Source of the DNA: Pseudomonadota bacterium
Lineage (GTDB): Bacteria > Myxococcota_A > UBA796 > UBA9615
Direction of reading: 5' to 3'
Assembly: GCA_024229515.1 (NCBI GenBank)
Contig: JAAESI010000030.1
Span: 1 to 64,000, forward strand
Length of the DNA: 64,000 bases
Part shown: positions 37,282 through 46,588 of the stretch, piece by piece
Layout of the letters: each line of letters begins with the position of its first letter
How positions within the stretch are numbered: position 1 is the first letter of the stretch
The notes under the pieces: model-generated
What the model was told of the DNA's origin: nothing
What the model saw: only the letters and a program-made list of their open reading frames with translations
Database searches by the model: none
Program-made: the position numbers and the translations under genes

Positions 37282-37965
37282 ATGGTTGAACGCCCCCCCT
37301 TGGTGGTCCTTGTGCACGGCTTCATGCGCAGCGGCGCGTCGATGCTGCCGATGGCGGTCGGGCTGCGCCGTCGCGGCTTCGTGCCCCGGTTGGTGAGCCA
37401 ATGGAACTTCTCCACGGAGATCCCCGATCTCGCCGACGGCCTGTTTGCCCGCGTGATGCGGATGCGCGACGTGGTCAGTAGGACCGAGGGCTACGTCCCC
37501 GACGTTCACTTCGTCACCCACTCGATGGGCGGAATCGTGGTCCGCTCGATGCTCAGCCGCCACGAAATCCCCGGCCCCAACCGCGTCGTCATGCTCGCGC
37601 CGCCGAACCGCGGGAGCCGCCTCGCGCAGGCCATGCACGGCCGCTGGCGCTTCCCCTGGGGTGAGTTCGATCCCGTACGCAAGCTGCTCCCCGGAGAGCT
37701 GGGGTCGTGCGCCACGGCCGGGGACCCCGACGCCGAGATCGGAATCATCGCGGGCGAAGCCAAGGGCGCCGGCGGCTTCCCCTGGACGATGCTCGGCCCC
37801 GCCAGTGACGAGCCCCACGACGGCAAGGTCGCCCTCGACGAGGCCCGCCTCGATTCGGCCAAGGACTTCATCGTCGTGCCCCGCGGGCACACCTTCATCA
37901 TGGCCTCCCCCGAGGTCATCGAGCAGACGGCCGCGTTCCTGCGGGACGGCGCCTTCAATCACTGA
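37282..37965 (+). CDS. Alpha/beta hydrolase, triacylglycerol lipase-like
   Basis: This 227-residue hydrolase has the oxyanion motif LVVLVHGF (about 7-14), nucleophile motif THSMGGIVV (Ser81) and the late His in VPRGHTFIM. These features resemble small lipases or PGAP1-like esterases. No signal peptide. The start MVERPPLVV (37282) avoids a longer N-terminus that would overlap the divergent gene. The substrate is unknown. Confidence 0.8.
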   Translation: MVERPPLVVLVHGFMRSGASMLPMAVGLRRRGFVPRLVSQWNFSTEIPDLADGLFARVMRMRDVVSRTEGYVPDVHFVTHSMGGIVVRSMLSRHEIPGPNRVVMLAPPNRGSRLAQAMHGRWRFPWGEFDPVRKLLPGELGSCATAGDPDAEIGIIAGEAKGAGGFPWTMLGPASDEPHDGKVALDEARLDSAKDFIVVPRGHTFIMASPEVIEQTAAFLRDGAFNH

Positions 37966-38026
37966 GCGACGCCGACGGGGGAGCCGGATCTTCGGGCCTA
38001 CCTGGGGCCTCGACTTCATCGGACTG

Positions 38027-39700
38027 GTGCTCCCTCCGCTGATTGCCCTGGCCCTTCGGGGCGACGCCTGGAGCGAGTACGCGGCTGCCCACATGATGGC
38101 CGTCTACGCGGGCCCGTTCCTGTGCGTGCAGCTTCTGGCGCTGGGGGTCTTCCCGTCGATCCTCGTGCGCTGGACCGAGCCCACCCGCGCCGAGATGTTC
38201 GTCAACTCCGCCGGCCGAGCGGCCCTCGCGCTCACCTCCGGGGTGGCGGCGGTGTGGATCATCGTGCCGCCGGACTTGTCGTACCCGCTGGGCCCGATGT
38301 GGCGTATGCTCGCCTGGCTCGGAGGCCTAGGCCTGCCGATGTGGGCCAACGCGCTGTTCCTCCGGCTGGAGGGGGAGTTCACGCTCCGCACACTGGCCCG
38401 CGCCGTCGGGATCGGGGTCGCCTCGGCGGGCGCCGCGGTGGTCGCGGGCGTGCTCCTGGTGCTCCCCATCGAGGGGCTGCTGGTGCCCGTCGCCGTCGGG
38501 GGCATGACCTACACCGCGGGCATGGCGATCGCTTCGTGGCGGGACGTCGATTCGCCCGTGGGCGACGGGGCCCGGCCGTGGGCCGAGGTCATGATGGTCA
38601 CCGCCGTCATCTCGGCCGCCGTCTCGTTGACGATCGCGGTGCGGGTCGCCAATCCACCCTCGGACACGCTGATGGTCGGGGGGATCCAGGGCTACGACCC
38701 GGTCGGTCAGCGGCTCTCGTTCTCCGTCGTGCGACGGGCCTCGATGCTGCAGAACGTCGCTGAGATCGACCTCGAGACCGGCGAGTGGTGGGAGTTCGGA
38801 CGTCGCGATCTGCAGATCGCCTACGCCGCCGGCCGACGGGTCATCGCCCGCAGCTCGGGCGTCTCGTACACGCTCGGCACCGAGGGCGGCGTCACCCTCT
38901 GCCGGGAGACCGAGGCGGGCAGCGACTGCGGGCCGAGCCTGGGGCCCGAGCGCGGTCTGATCCTCCGAGGCCACGACTCCAGGCCTCTGGTCGTCGCCAA
39001 CCGGGGGAGTGAACTGATCGCCTGGGACGTCCAGGACGACCGACGGTGGCGGGTCCATCGGCCGCACGGGACCATTCGCTGGCCTTGCTTCGCCGCGGGT
39101 CCGTCCCTGTACTTCCGGGTGCAACGTGACTTGCCCCCGTACGACCAGGAACTGCTCGATCTCACGACGCCGGATTCGACGCCCACCCCGCTGCCGTTGA
39201 TGCACGAGTACGGCTGCGAAGACGTCGGTCGCGCGCCCCGCGCGGCTCGGTTCGATCGCGGGCGACGGCGCGCCAATCAGCCCTCGGTCGTGCGCGGCCC
39301 GGGCCTCCCCGACGAGGGCGTCCCCATCGTCGAGCAGGTCGTCAGCGCAAGCTGGTCCGACGACGGCCGCACGCTCGCGATGGTCATGGACAACGCGACC
39401 CTCCGCTACTACCGCGCCGACCTCGGCGTCACCGATCCCGTGGAGGTCGATTCCCGGGGCACCGTGACCATGAACGCGGCGGGGACCCTCGCGGCGAACC
39501 AGTACTCGGTGGGCAGGTCCTCCCGCTTCAAGGTGCGGACCGTGCCGGAGCATGAGGTCGTGCTGTCGGCCCAGCCCTACGATGGTGGACCCATCATCTG
39601 GGACCGAAAGGACCGGATCGTCGCCCGCGTGGACGGCCGGCTGGTTCGTTTCGACCCCGCTACGGGGGAGGAAGAGGTGCTGTTCCCGCCGGGGCGGTGA
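38027..39700 (+). CDS. Membrane protein with large C-terminal propeller-like domain
   Basis: This protein of about 557 residues has roughly six or seven transmembrane segments in the first 210 residues and then a soluble, beta-rich region with WD/TolB-like repeats (for example YDPVGQRLSFSVV, SASWSDDGRTLAMVMDN and TGEEEVLFP). I recognise no family. The start is uncertain: the frame is open from well upstream, the first standard start is GTG 38027, and an ATC at 38008-38010-type start after GGGGGAG would keep 10 more hydrophobic residues. The end overlaps the convergent hydrolase gene by 41 bases. Confidence 0.6.
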   Translation: MLPPLIALALRGDAWSEYAAAHMMAVYAGPFLCVQLLALGVFPSILVRWTEPTRAEMFVNSAGRAALALTSGVAAVWIIVPPDLSYPLGPMWRMLAWLGGLGLPMWANALFLRLEGEFTLRTLARAVGIGVASAGAAVVAGVLLVLPIEGLLVPVAVGGMTYTAGMAIASWRDVDSPVGDGARPWAEVMMVTAVISAAVSLTIAVRVANPPSDTLMVGGIQGYDPVGQRLSFSVVRRASMLQNVAEIDLETGEWWEFGRRDLQIAYAAGRRVIARSSGVSYTLGTEGGVTLCRETEAGSDCGPSLGPERGLILRGHDSRPLVVANRGSELIAWDVQDDRRWRVHRPHGTIRWPCFAAGPSLYFRVQRDLPPYDQELLDLTTPDSTPTPLPLMHEYGCEDVGRAPRAARFDRGRRRANQPSVVRGPGLPDEGVPIVEQVVSASWSDDGRTLAMVMDNATLRYYRADLGVTDPVEVDSRGTVTMNAAGTLAANQYSVGRSSRFKVRTVPEHEVVLSAQPYDGGPIIWDRKDRIVARVDGRLVRFDPATGEEEVLFPPGR

Positions 39701-40328
39701 TCGCCGCGGCCACTGCGTCGACGTGGGTGCGGATCGAGTCGTGACCGGCCCCCTCGATCATCGTGAGGGACGCGTTCGGGAGCACGTCTGCGAGGTGCTC
39801 GCACAGCACGATCGCCGGCCCCGGGGTGGCCGCCCCGCAGACCACGGAGGTCCTCACCTCCAGCGTTTCGAACTCGTCGCGCTCCACCGGGAGGCGCGCG
39901 CCGCGGGCTGCCTGGCGCCGGATCCGGGGCTCCTCCGCCATCAACCGGAACTGCCGGTCCATGGGGACCTTGTCCCAGGCGCCGGGACCGCCCCAGAAGT
40001 CGATCAATGCGCGAAGCGAGAACGGGGACAAGACCCCCTGGACCTCGGCCAGCGCCTCGTCGTCGTGCCCCTCCAGAAGCCCGAACAGCACGGGCTCGAT
40101 GAGCACCAGGTGAGCGACCCGATCGGGCTTGGCGGCGGCCCACCGGAGGGCCTCCCAGCCGCCGTAGCTGTGGCCGACCAGGGTGATGCGCCCGGGGGGC
40201 AGGAGGGTGCGCTTCATCTCCTCGGGAGGGGGGCGCAGGACGGTCCAGTCCTCTCCTAAAGCCGCGCGCACGAGGCTCCACGCGGCGGGCGAGCCTCCGG
40301 TACCATGAAGAAGGACGGCGGTCGGCAT
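39660..40328 (-). CDS. Alpha/beta hydrolase
   Basis: This 222-residue protein has the motif AVLLHGTGGSPAAW (oxyanion loop), the nucleophile elbow VGHSYGGW (Ser54) and the catalytic His in GAGHDSIRTHVD near the C-terminus. It fits the AB hydrolase 1/6 family; the substrate cannot be told. It is divergent from lipA by about 38 bases and its 3' end overlaps the convergent membrane protein gene. Confidence 0.82.
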   Translation of the reverse strand: MPTAVLLHGTGGSPAAWSLVRAALGEDWTVLRPPPEEMKRTLLPPGRITLVGHSYGGWEALRWAAAKPDRVAHLVLIEPVLFGLLEGHDDEALAEVQGVLSPFSLRALIDFWGGPGAWDKVPMDRQFRLMAEEPRIRRQAARGARLPVERDEFETLEVRTSVVCGAATPGPAIVLCEHLADVLPNASLTMIEGAGHDSIRTHVDAVAAAITAPAGTAPLPPP

Positions 40329-40366
40329 GCTTGGATCCTACGACTCTTGGCGTTACAAGGGCGACC

Positions 40367-41284
40367 GTGCCCCTCGACCTCAAAGCTCGCAAGCCATTCT
40401 GGCTGAAGGTCCGTGCCCCCGGCGGCGAGCGGTACACCTGGATCAAAGACAAGCGGCAGAGCCTGGAGCTGGCCACCGTCTGCGAAGAGGCGCGCTGCCC
40501 CAACATCGGCGAATGCTGGTCCGGCGGCACCGCCACGTTCATGGTCATGGGCAGCATCTGCACCCGCGGCTGCCGCTTCTGCGCGGTGAACACGAACCGT
40601 CGCGGCAAGCCGCTGGATCCCGAGGAGCACGCCAAGCTCGGCCGCACCATCGCGGCGATGGATCTGAACTACATCGTGGTGACGTCCGTCGATCGCGACG
40701 ACGTCCCCGACCAGGGCGCGCAGCACTTCGCCGACTGCGTGCGCGCGGTCAACGAGCTGTCGCCGAAGACACGCGTCGAGATCCTCCACCCGGACTTCTC
40801 GGGGAACCTCGATCACGTCGACATCGTCGCCCGCAGCGGCGCCGACGTGCTCGCGCACAACATCGAGGTGCCCCGCCGGCTGACCCCCACGGTGCGCGAC
40901 CGGCGCTGCGGCTACGACCAGTCCCTGGCGGTGCTCCAACGGGCCAAGAAGACGGCGCCGGACACCTTCACGAAGTCCTCCATCATGGTCGGCCTGGGGG
41001 AGAGCGAGGACGAGGTGGTCGAGACGATGCGCGACCTGCGCGCCCACGACGTCGACTTCCTCACCGTCGGCCAGTACCTGCGCCCGACGAAGAAGCACCT
41101 CGCGCTGGAGGAGTTCGTCACCCCGGAGCAGTTCAAGCGGTACGAGGAGATCGGCCTGGAGCTCGGCTTCGGGTACGTCGCGTCGGGGCCGCTGGTGCGC
41201 AGCAGCTACAAGGCGGGCGAGTACTTCATCCACGACCTGCTGGAGCGCAAAGACCGCTCTGGCCGCCTGAAGGTGGTGTCATGA
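40367..41284 (+). CDS. lipA: Lipoyl synthase
   Basis: This radical SAM enzyme of about 305 residues inserts two sulfurs into octanoyl-lipoyl domains. The auxiliary cluster motif is C39-x4-C44-x5-C50 (CEEARCPNIGEC), the radical SAM motif is C65-x3-C69-x2-C72 (CTRGCRFC), and the C-terminal RSSY (VRSSYKAGE) ligand of the auxiliary cluster is present. GTG 40367 gives MPLDLKARKPFWLKV, matching typical N-termini; TTG 40331 is possible. It is coupled by ATGA to the E1 alpha gene, next to its probable client E2. Confidence 0.95.
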   Translation: MPLDLKARKPFWLKVRAPGGERYTWIKDKRQSLELATVCEEARCPNIGECWSGGTATFMVMGSICTRGCRFCAVNTNRRGKPLDPEEHAKLGRTIAAMDLNYIVVTSVDRDDVPDQGAQHFADCVRAVNELSPKTRVEILHPDFSGNLDHVDIVARSGADVLAHNIEVPRRLTPTVRDRRCGYDQSLAVLQRAKKTAPDTFTKSSIMVGLGESEDEVVETMRDLRAHDVDFLTVGQYLRPTKKHLALEEFVTPEQFKRYEEIGLELGFGYVASGPLVRSSYKAGEYFIHDLLERKDRSGRLKVVS

Positions 41285-42243
41285 GCACACAGATCGCGAC
41301 CTCGGCCGAAGGGGCCTCCATGGACGACGACGCCACCCGCATCGCGAGGGCGATCGTGCGCTCCCGCGCCATCGACGAGTTCCTCACCGGGCTCGGCCGC
41401 CGCGGGCTGGTCTCGATGGTGCCGCCGGCCCGTGGCATCGAGGGTCACCTCTACGGTGCCCTGGCCGCGCTCCGCCCCGCCGACTGGACCTTCGGCGACG
41501 CCCGCATGGGCGCGGTCGCCCTCGAACGCGGCCTCCCCAGCAAGACCTGGCTGGCGCAGATCCTCGGCACCGCCTCGGCCGCCCACGCCGGACACGCGAT
41601 TCCGTCCGAAGGGACCGCCGCGGAGGTGCGCTGCGTCTCCACCTCGAGCCTCATGGGCACCCACCTCGTGCAGGCCGGCGGGGTCGCCCACGCGATGGCC
41701 CACAAGAAGACCGACGAGGTCGTGCTGAGCTGGTTTGGGCCGGGCGCCGCGGCCACGGGCGATGCCCACGTCGCCTTCAACTTCGCCGGCGTCTACCAGA
41801 CCCCGGCCATCTTCTATTTCTGCGGCTCCGGCGATGACGCCGCCGACCGCGAGCGCCTCGGAGGGACCTCGTTCGCCGACTTCTCCGAGGGGTACGGGGT
41901 CGACTCGGTGGTCGTGGACGGCAGCGATGCCCTCGCCGTGCGGGACACCGTGGCAGCGGCCGCCGACAAGGCCCGCACCGGCGGCGGACCGACGCTCATC
42001 GAGGGACGCACGACCACGGACCCGCTGGCCTCGCTCGGCGCCGACGCGGCCCAGGTCGAGGCCTGGACCCACGGCTTGCAGGCCGAGCTTCGGGGGCTGA
42101 CGGACGAGCTCCTCGCGGAGGGGCCGCCGGCGTTGGCGAGCCTCTTCGACCACGTCTTCGCCGAGCTCACGCCGCGCCTGCAGGAGCAGCGCGCGCAGCT
42201 CGAGAGCCACCGGGCTCGCTTCGCTTCGGGAGAGATCGATTAG
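41281..42243 (+). CDS. 2-oxoacid dehydrogenase E1 alpha-like subunit lacking the ThDP motif
   Basis: This 320-residue protein aligns with pyruvate/branched-chain dehydrogenase E1 alpha: YGALAALRPADWTFGDARMG, GTHLVQAGGVAHAMA and AFNFAGVYQTPAIF. The thiamine-diphosphate motif GDG-x(n)-NN is altered: GDG is GPG (153-155) and the expected QNN is CGSG (181-184). These residues normally bind Mg and diphosphate, so the subunit probably cannot bind cofactor in the usual way. The gene is coupled to lipA (ATGA) and abuts the E1 beta gene. It could be structural or regulatory, or it may use another chemistry. Confidence 0.75.
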   Translation: MSTQIATSAEGASMDDDATRIARAIVRSRAIDEFLTGLGRRGLVSMVPPARGIEGHLYGALAALRPADWTFGDARMGAVALERGLPSKTWLAQILGTASAAHAGHAIPSEGTAAEVRCVSTSSLMGTHLVQAGGVAHAMAHKKTDEVVLSWFGPGAAATGDAHVAFNFAGVYQTPAIFYFCGSGDDAADRERLGGTSFADFSEGYGVDSVVVDGSDALAVRDTVAAAADKARTGGGPTLIEGRTTTDPLASLGADAAQVEAWTHGLQAELRGLTDELLAEGPPALASLFDHVFAELTPRLQEQRAQLESHRARFASGEID

Positions 42244-43218
42244 ATGGCGAACATGAACATCATCGGAGCCGTGAACTCGGCCCTGGATCTGGCCCTCGGC
42301 GCCGACGAGGACGTGTTCGTCTTCGGCGAGGACGTGGGCAAGTTCGGCGGCGTCTTCCGCGCGACGGACGGGCTGCAGGACAAGTATGGCGAGGGGCGCG
42401 TCTTCGACACCCCGCTGAGCGAGGCGGGCATAATCGGCACCGCCATCGGCATGGCGATCTACGGCCTCAAGCCGGTGCCCGAGATTCAGTTCAGCGACTT
42501 CATCTTCCCGGCGTTCGACCAGATCGTGAACGAGATGGCGAAGTTCCGGTACCGCAGCGGCGGGCAGTACACGTGCCCCATCACCATCCGCACGCCCTAC
42601 GGCGGCGGCATCCGCGGCGGCCACTACCACTCGCAGAGCCCGGAGGCGTACTTCGCCCACACCGCGGGCCTCAAGGTGGTCATCCCCAGCGACCCCTACA
42701 CCACCAAGGGGCTGCTGCTGGCGTCGATCGACGACCCCGACCCGGTCATCTTCCTGGAGCCCAAGCGGGTCTACCGGGCGAGCAAGGGCGAGGTCCCCGA
42801 GGGCCACTACACGCTGCCCCTGGGCAAGTGCACGATCGACCGCGAGGGCACGGACGTGACCATCGTGGCGTACGGCGCGCTGCTTCACGAGGCGCGCAAG
42901 GCGGCGGACCTGCTGGCCGAGAACGACGTCAGCGCCGAGATCGTCGATGTGCGCACCCTGGTGCCGCTGGACGAGGAGACGATCCTGGAGTCGGTGCGCA
43001 AGACCGGCCGGGTCGTCATCTGCCACGAGGCGGCGCGCACGTGCGGCTTCGGCGGTGAGCTGGCGGCGGTGATTTCCGAGAAGGCGCTCCTGCATCTGGA
43101 GGCGCCGATTCTTCGCGTGACGGGCTACGACACTCCCTTCCCGTACACGCTCGAGCAGCAGTACCTCCCCGACGCGTTCAAGATCTTCGAGGCGTGCGAA
43201 ACCACGGTGGACTTTTAG
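42244..43218 (+). CDS. 2-oxoacid dehydrogenase E1 component, beta subunit
   Basis: This 324-residue protein has the standard E1 beta pattern: FVFGEDVGKFGGVFRAT, TPLSEAGIIGTAIGMA, the active-site His region RGGHYHSQSPEAYFAH, and VDVRTLVPLDEETILESV. It works with an alpha subunit in oxidative decarboxylation of pyruvate or branched-chain 2-oxoacids. It begins directly after the E1 alpha-like stop. The alpha partner encoded here lacks the cofactor motif. The E3 gene is not in the window. Confidence 0.92.
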   Translation: MANMNIIGAVNSALDLALGADEDVFVFGEDVGKFGGVFRATDGLQDKYGEGRVFDTPLSEAGIIGTAIGMAIYGLKPVPEIQFSDFIFPAFDQIVNEMAKFRYRSGGQYTCPITIRTPYGGGIRGGHYHSQSPEAYFAHTAGLKVVIPSDPYTTKGLLLASIDDPDPVIFLEPKRVYRASKGEVPEGHYTLPLGKCTIDREGTDVTIVAYGALLHEARKAADLLAENDVSAEIVDVRTLVPLDEETILESVRKTGRVVICHEAARTCGFGGELAAVISEKALLHLEAPILRVTGYDTPFPYTLEQQYLPDAFKIFEACETTVDF

Positions 43219-43220
43219 TC

Positions 43221-44567
43221 ATGGCGTTTGAATTCAGGCTCCCGGACATCGGTGAAGGTGTCGTCGAAGGCGAAATCGTCGCGTGGAAGGTCTCCGTCGG
43301 TGACGTCGTCGCCGAGGACCAGCCCCTCGTCGAGGTGATGACGGACAAGGCGACCGTCGAGATTCCGAGCCCCAAGGCGGGCACGGTCTCCAGCCTCACC
43401 GGGATCGAAGGTGACGTGATCAACGTCGGCCAGGTGTTCGTCGTGCTCGCCACCGACGGCGACGCGGACACGGGCGACTCCACGGTGCGGCTCACCCCCG
43501 AGGAGCAGCCCGACGCGAAGGCGGCAGCGACCGCCGCCGAGATCCCGGCGTCCGAGCGCGCGCTCTGCGAGCCCGCGACAGTCGCCGCCCCGAGCAACGG
43601 CGCGACCAAGCCGACCGCCTCCGCCTACAGCCTTCCCCCGGCCCGCCCCTCCGGCGGCAAGGTGCTCGCCACCCCGGCCACCCGACGCGTCGCCCGCGAG
43701 CTCGGCATCGACCTGGGCGACGTCACCGGCACGGGCCCCAGCGGTCGCGTGACCAAGGCCGACGTCGTCGCCCACAGCGAGGGCCGTCGTGCTCCCACCG
43801 CGGGTGGAGCGGGCGGCGGCATGGGGCTACCGTTCGAGCACACCCCGGTGCCCCCCGGCTCGGGTCCGGAGACGCGGGTCAAGGTCCGCGGTCTGCGCCG
43901 CAAGATCAGCCAGGCGATGGTCCGCAGCAGCCTGACCATCCCCCACTTCTCCTACGTCGACGAGGTCGACATGACGGACCTAGTGGCGATGCGGAAGAAG
44001 GTGAACGCGAGCCTCGTCGCCTCCGGCGCCAGCAAGGTCAGCTACCTGCCGTTCATCATGAAGGCCTGCTGGATCGCGTTCCAGGACCACCCCGAGGTCA
44101 ACGCGCTCTACGACAACACCACCGACGAGGTGGTGACCAAGGGCTACTTCAACTGCGGCCTCGCCACGGACACCCCCCAGGGGCTGTACGTCTCCGTCAT
44201 TCGGGACATCCCGGGCAAGACGATCGCGCAGCTGGGCCAGGATCTGGTGGACGTCACGACCCGCGTGCGTGAGGGCAAGGCGGCCCGCGAGGACCTGACC
44301 GACAGCACGTTCACGATCACGTCCATCGGCAACATCGGCGGCCTGTTCGCGACCCCGATCATCAACTACCCGGAGGTGGCGATCCTCGGGGTGAACAAGA
44401 TCGTGGAGCGCCCCGTCGTGCGCGACGGCGAGATCGTCGTGCGCCACATGACGCACCTGAGCCCGAGCTTCGACCACCGGGTCGTCGACGGCGCCAACGG
44501 CGCGCGGTTCACCTCGCGGCTCAAGCAGTTGCTCGAGAACCCGGGGCTCCTGCTCGCGCACCTGTGA
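43221..44567 (+). CDS. Dihydrolipoamide acyltransferase (E2)
   Basis: This 448-residue E2 has one lipoyl domain (1-80, lipoylated Lys43 in MTDKATVE), a peripheral subunit-binding domain (about 149-185, VLATPATRRVARELG) and the acyltransferase domain with HRVVDG (His419, Asp423). The single lipoyl domain and its motifs look closest to branched-chain or general 2-oxoacid E2 enzymes. The start at 43221 gives MAFEFRLPDIGEG, the usual opening. It is the core of the operon lipA-E1alpha-E1beta-E2. Confidence 0.93.
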   Translation: MAFEFRLPDIGEGVVEGEIVAWKVSVGDVVAEDQPLVEVMTDKATVEIPSPKAGTVSSLTGIEGDVINVGQVFVVLATDGDADTGDSTVRLTPEEQPDAKAAATAAEIPASERALCEPATVAAPSNGATKPTASAYSLPPARPSGGKVLATPATRRVARELGIDLGDVTGTGPSGRVTKADVVAHSEGRRAPTAGGAGGGMGLPFEHTPVPPGSGPETRVKVRGLRRKISQAMVRSSLTIPHFSYVDEVDMTDLVAMRKKVNASLVASGASKVSYLPFIMKACWIAFQDHPEVNALYDNTTDEVVTKGYFNCGLATDTPQGLYVSVIRDIPGKTIAQLGQDLVDVTTRVREGKAAREDLTDSTFTITSIGNIGGLFATPIINYPEVAILGVNKIVERPVVRDGEIVVRHMTHLSPSFDHRVVDGANGARFTSRLKQLLENPGLLLAHL

Positions 44568-45187
44568 GTTGGCTCTTCGCGCAGCTGTACGAACGCGGCA
44601 GCCGCAAGCAGAAGACGGGGCCGATCGACGGCTGGAGGCACGAACTGTTGGCCCAGGCAGCCGGTGAGGTCGTCGAGATCGGCGCCGGCAACGGGCTCAA
44701 CCTCAAGCACTACACCGACGCGGTCACCCGGCTGGTGTTGACCGAACCGAACCAGCACATGCGCGCTCACCTGCGCACCCGCCTGCAGGTCCCCGACGGC
44801 GCCGAGGTGGAGCTCAGCGAGGGCTACGCCGAGGCGATCCCGCTGCCGGACAACTCCGTCGACACCGTCGTCTCGACCCTGGTGCTGTGCTCGGTCAAGA
44901 GCCAGGCCGCGGCGTTGGCCGAGGCTCAGCGGGTGCTCCGCCCGGGGGGACGGTTCCTCTTCTTGGAGCATGTGGGCGCCGACGATCCGGGCAAGGCGCT
45001 GCTGCAGCGGGTCATGAAGCCGCTCTGCGGGATCTTCGCCGACGGCTGCAACCCCACCCGGAACACGCTGGGCGCGATGGAGGCGGCGGGGTTCGAGATC
45101 GAGGGACTGCAGCGTTCCCAGATGCCCGGCCTCTCCGGACGGTTCGCGCCGACGATTCAAGGATCTGCAAAGGTGCTGGATCGCTGA
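44564..45187 (+). CDS. Class I SAM-dependent methyltransferase
   Basis: This 207-residue protein has motif I VVEIGAGNGLNL (about 36-47), the acidic strand end LTEPN, and VLRPGGRFLFLEHV after motif III, typical of Methyltransf_11 proteins. The C-terminus with CNPTRNTLGAMEAAGF resembles METTL7-like enzymes. GTG 44564 overlaps the E2 stop (GTGA), so it is the last gene of that operon. The substrate is unknown. Confidence 0.85.
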   Translation: MSWLFAQLYERGSRKQKTGPIDGWRHELLAQAAGEVVEIGAGNGLNLKHYTDAVTRLVLTEPNQHMRAHLRTRLQVPDGAEVELSEGYAEAIPLPDNSVDTVVSTLVLCSVKSQAAALAEAQRVLRPGGRFLFLEHVGADDPGKALLQRVMKPLCGIFADGCNPTRNTLGAMEAAGFEIEGLQRSQMPGLSGRFAPTIQGSAKVLDR

Positions 45188-45212
45188 ACACACGATCAGT
45201 AGCGTCGATCCC

Positions 45213-46220
45213 GTGCTGCGCATCCTCCTCCTCGGCGACACCCACATCGAGCTCGATCTCCCGCTCCGACCGCGCGTCCAGCGGCGGCATCGAGGCCCCG
45301 ACTTCGTTCGCAACCTGAAGCTCGCGCTGGAACCGGCGCGCCGCGGCGAGGTCGACCTCGTCATCCACTCCGGCGATGTCTTCGATCGCCCCAACCCGCC
45401 GATCGAGGTCGCCCGCCTCGCCTACGACCCCCTCGTCGCCGTCGCCCAGACGGGCACCCACGTGCTGATCGTGCCCGGCAACCACGAGCGGTCGCGCCTG
45501 CCCTTCCCGCCGCTGCTGGCGCACCCCTGCATCCACGTCTTCGACCGCCCCGAGCGGTGGCGCGGCAGCGTCGCAGGGGCCCGAATCGAGGTGGTCGGCA
45601 TGCCGTTCAACCGCTGCGCCGACGGCACCGCCGTGCGGCACACGCTGGCGGAGTTGGAGCCCCCGGATCCGTCCGCCGACGTGCGGCTGCTCCTGGGCCA
45701 CCTCGCGGTCGAGGGCGCGGTCGTGGGCATCGACGACTTCATGTTCCGCGCCGGCCGCCGCGACGTGCTCCCCGGCGGTGCGGTCCCCGGCCGCTACGCC
45801 GCGCTCTTGTCCGGCCACATCCACCGCCGCCAGGTGCTCCGCGAGACTCCGGGCGGGCGACCCTTCGAGGCCCCCGTCGTCTACGCCGGCTCGATCGAGC
45901 GAACCTCCAGCGTCGAGCGCGAGGAGCCCAAGGGGTACGCGATCCTTCACGTCGATCCCGGGCCCGGAGGCGGACGCCTCGACGAGGTGGAGATGGTCGA
46001 TCTCCCCACCCGCCCAATGACGATCCTGGAGCCGAAGGCGCTGCGGCAGGACGATCTGCAGCGGTGGCTGGACGCGGAGTTGCGCAAGCTCACCCCCGAC
46101 GCCGTCGTGCAGGTGCGGCTGCGCGCGGGGGCGAAGCTGTCAGCCAAGGCGGCGCGGGAAGTGACGCCGGAGACGATGAGTCTGCGGACGATGGTTCCGC
46201 GTCGAAGGATCGGCGCCTAG
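45213..46220 (+). CDS. SbcD/Mre11-like metallophosphoesterase
   Basis: This 335-residue calcineurin-type phosphoesterase has GDTHIE (Asp9, His11), HSGDVFDR, PGNHERS and SGHIHRRQ, the five standard metal-binding motifs in the order seen in DNA-repair exonucleases of the SbcD family. No sbcC-like gene follows, so the DNA-repair role is only a family-level inference. The start is GTG at 45213. Its last four bases overlap the convergent membrane protein gene. Confidence 0.82.
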   Translation: MLRILLLGDTHIELDLPLRPRVQRRHRGPDFVRNLKLALEPARRGEVDLVIHSGDVFDRPNPPIEVARLAYDPLVAVAQTGTHVLIVPGNHERSRLPFPPLLAHPCIHVFDRPERWRGSVAGARIEVVGMPFNRCADGTAVRHTLAELEPPDPSADVRLLLGHLAVEGAVVGIDDFMFRAGRRDVLPGGAVPGRYAALLSGHIHRRQVLRETPGGRPFEAPVVYAGSIERTSSVEREEPKGYAILHVDPGPGGGRLDEVEMVDLPTRPMTILEPKALRQDDLQRWLDAELRKLTPDAVVQVRLRAGAKLSAKAAREVTPETMSLRTMVPRRRIGA

Positions 46221-46588
46221 GAGCGCTGCATCGCGTCGTTCACGCCTTCGGCGAGCTCGGGGTACCGCTCGCTGATGATGTGCATCGACATCTGCGCCAT
46301 GGAGGTGTGCTTGCGCCCCCACAGCGGGCCCAGGCCCAACGCCTTCTCCGATTGCGCCTTGATCTCGTCGATCAGCCAGACCAGCTCGGGGTCGTAGCGC
46401 ACGTCCTTGTGCCGGTTCTTGCTGCGCTCCTTCTCCAGGAGGTGCAGGAACGTCTCCAGCTGCTTGAGCCCGAACTCGTGGGTGCGCCGCAGGTTGCCCA
46501 CGAGGAACCACAGCGGGATGCACATGAGGTTGAACCCCAGCACCGCGGAGATGAGATAGAAGCCCCAGCCCGTGTATCCGGTCTCCAT
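46217..46588 (-). CDS. Small membrane protein
   Basis: This 123-residue protein has one N-terminal transmembrane helix (about 8-29, GFYLISAVLGFNLMCIPLWFLV) and a charged, helical cytoplasmic part. The ATG shares bases with the upstream peptidase stop (TGATG), so it is coupled to it. The longer open frame is not coding. I recognise no family. Confidence 0.7.
   Translation of the reverse strand: METGYTGWGFYLISAVLGFNLMCIPLWFLVGNLRRTHEFGLKQLETFLHLLEKERSKNRHKDVRYDPELVWLIDEIKAQSEKALGLGPLWGRKHTSMAQMSMHIISERYPELAEGVNDAMQRS

Noticed and set aside
40327-42243. A 638-codon frame starting at 40327 and ending with the E1 alpha-like stop
   Set aside because: Its first half is a shadow of lipA; the E1 alpha-like gene starts at 41281, where it overlaps the lipA stop.
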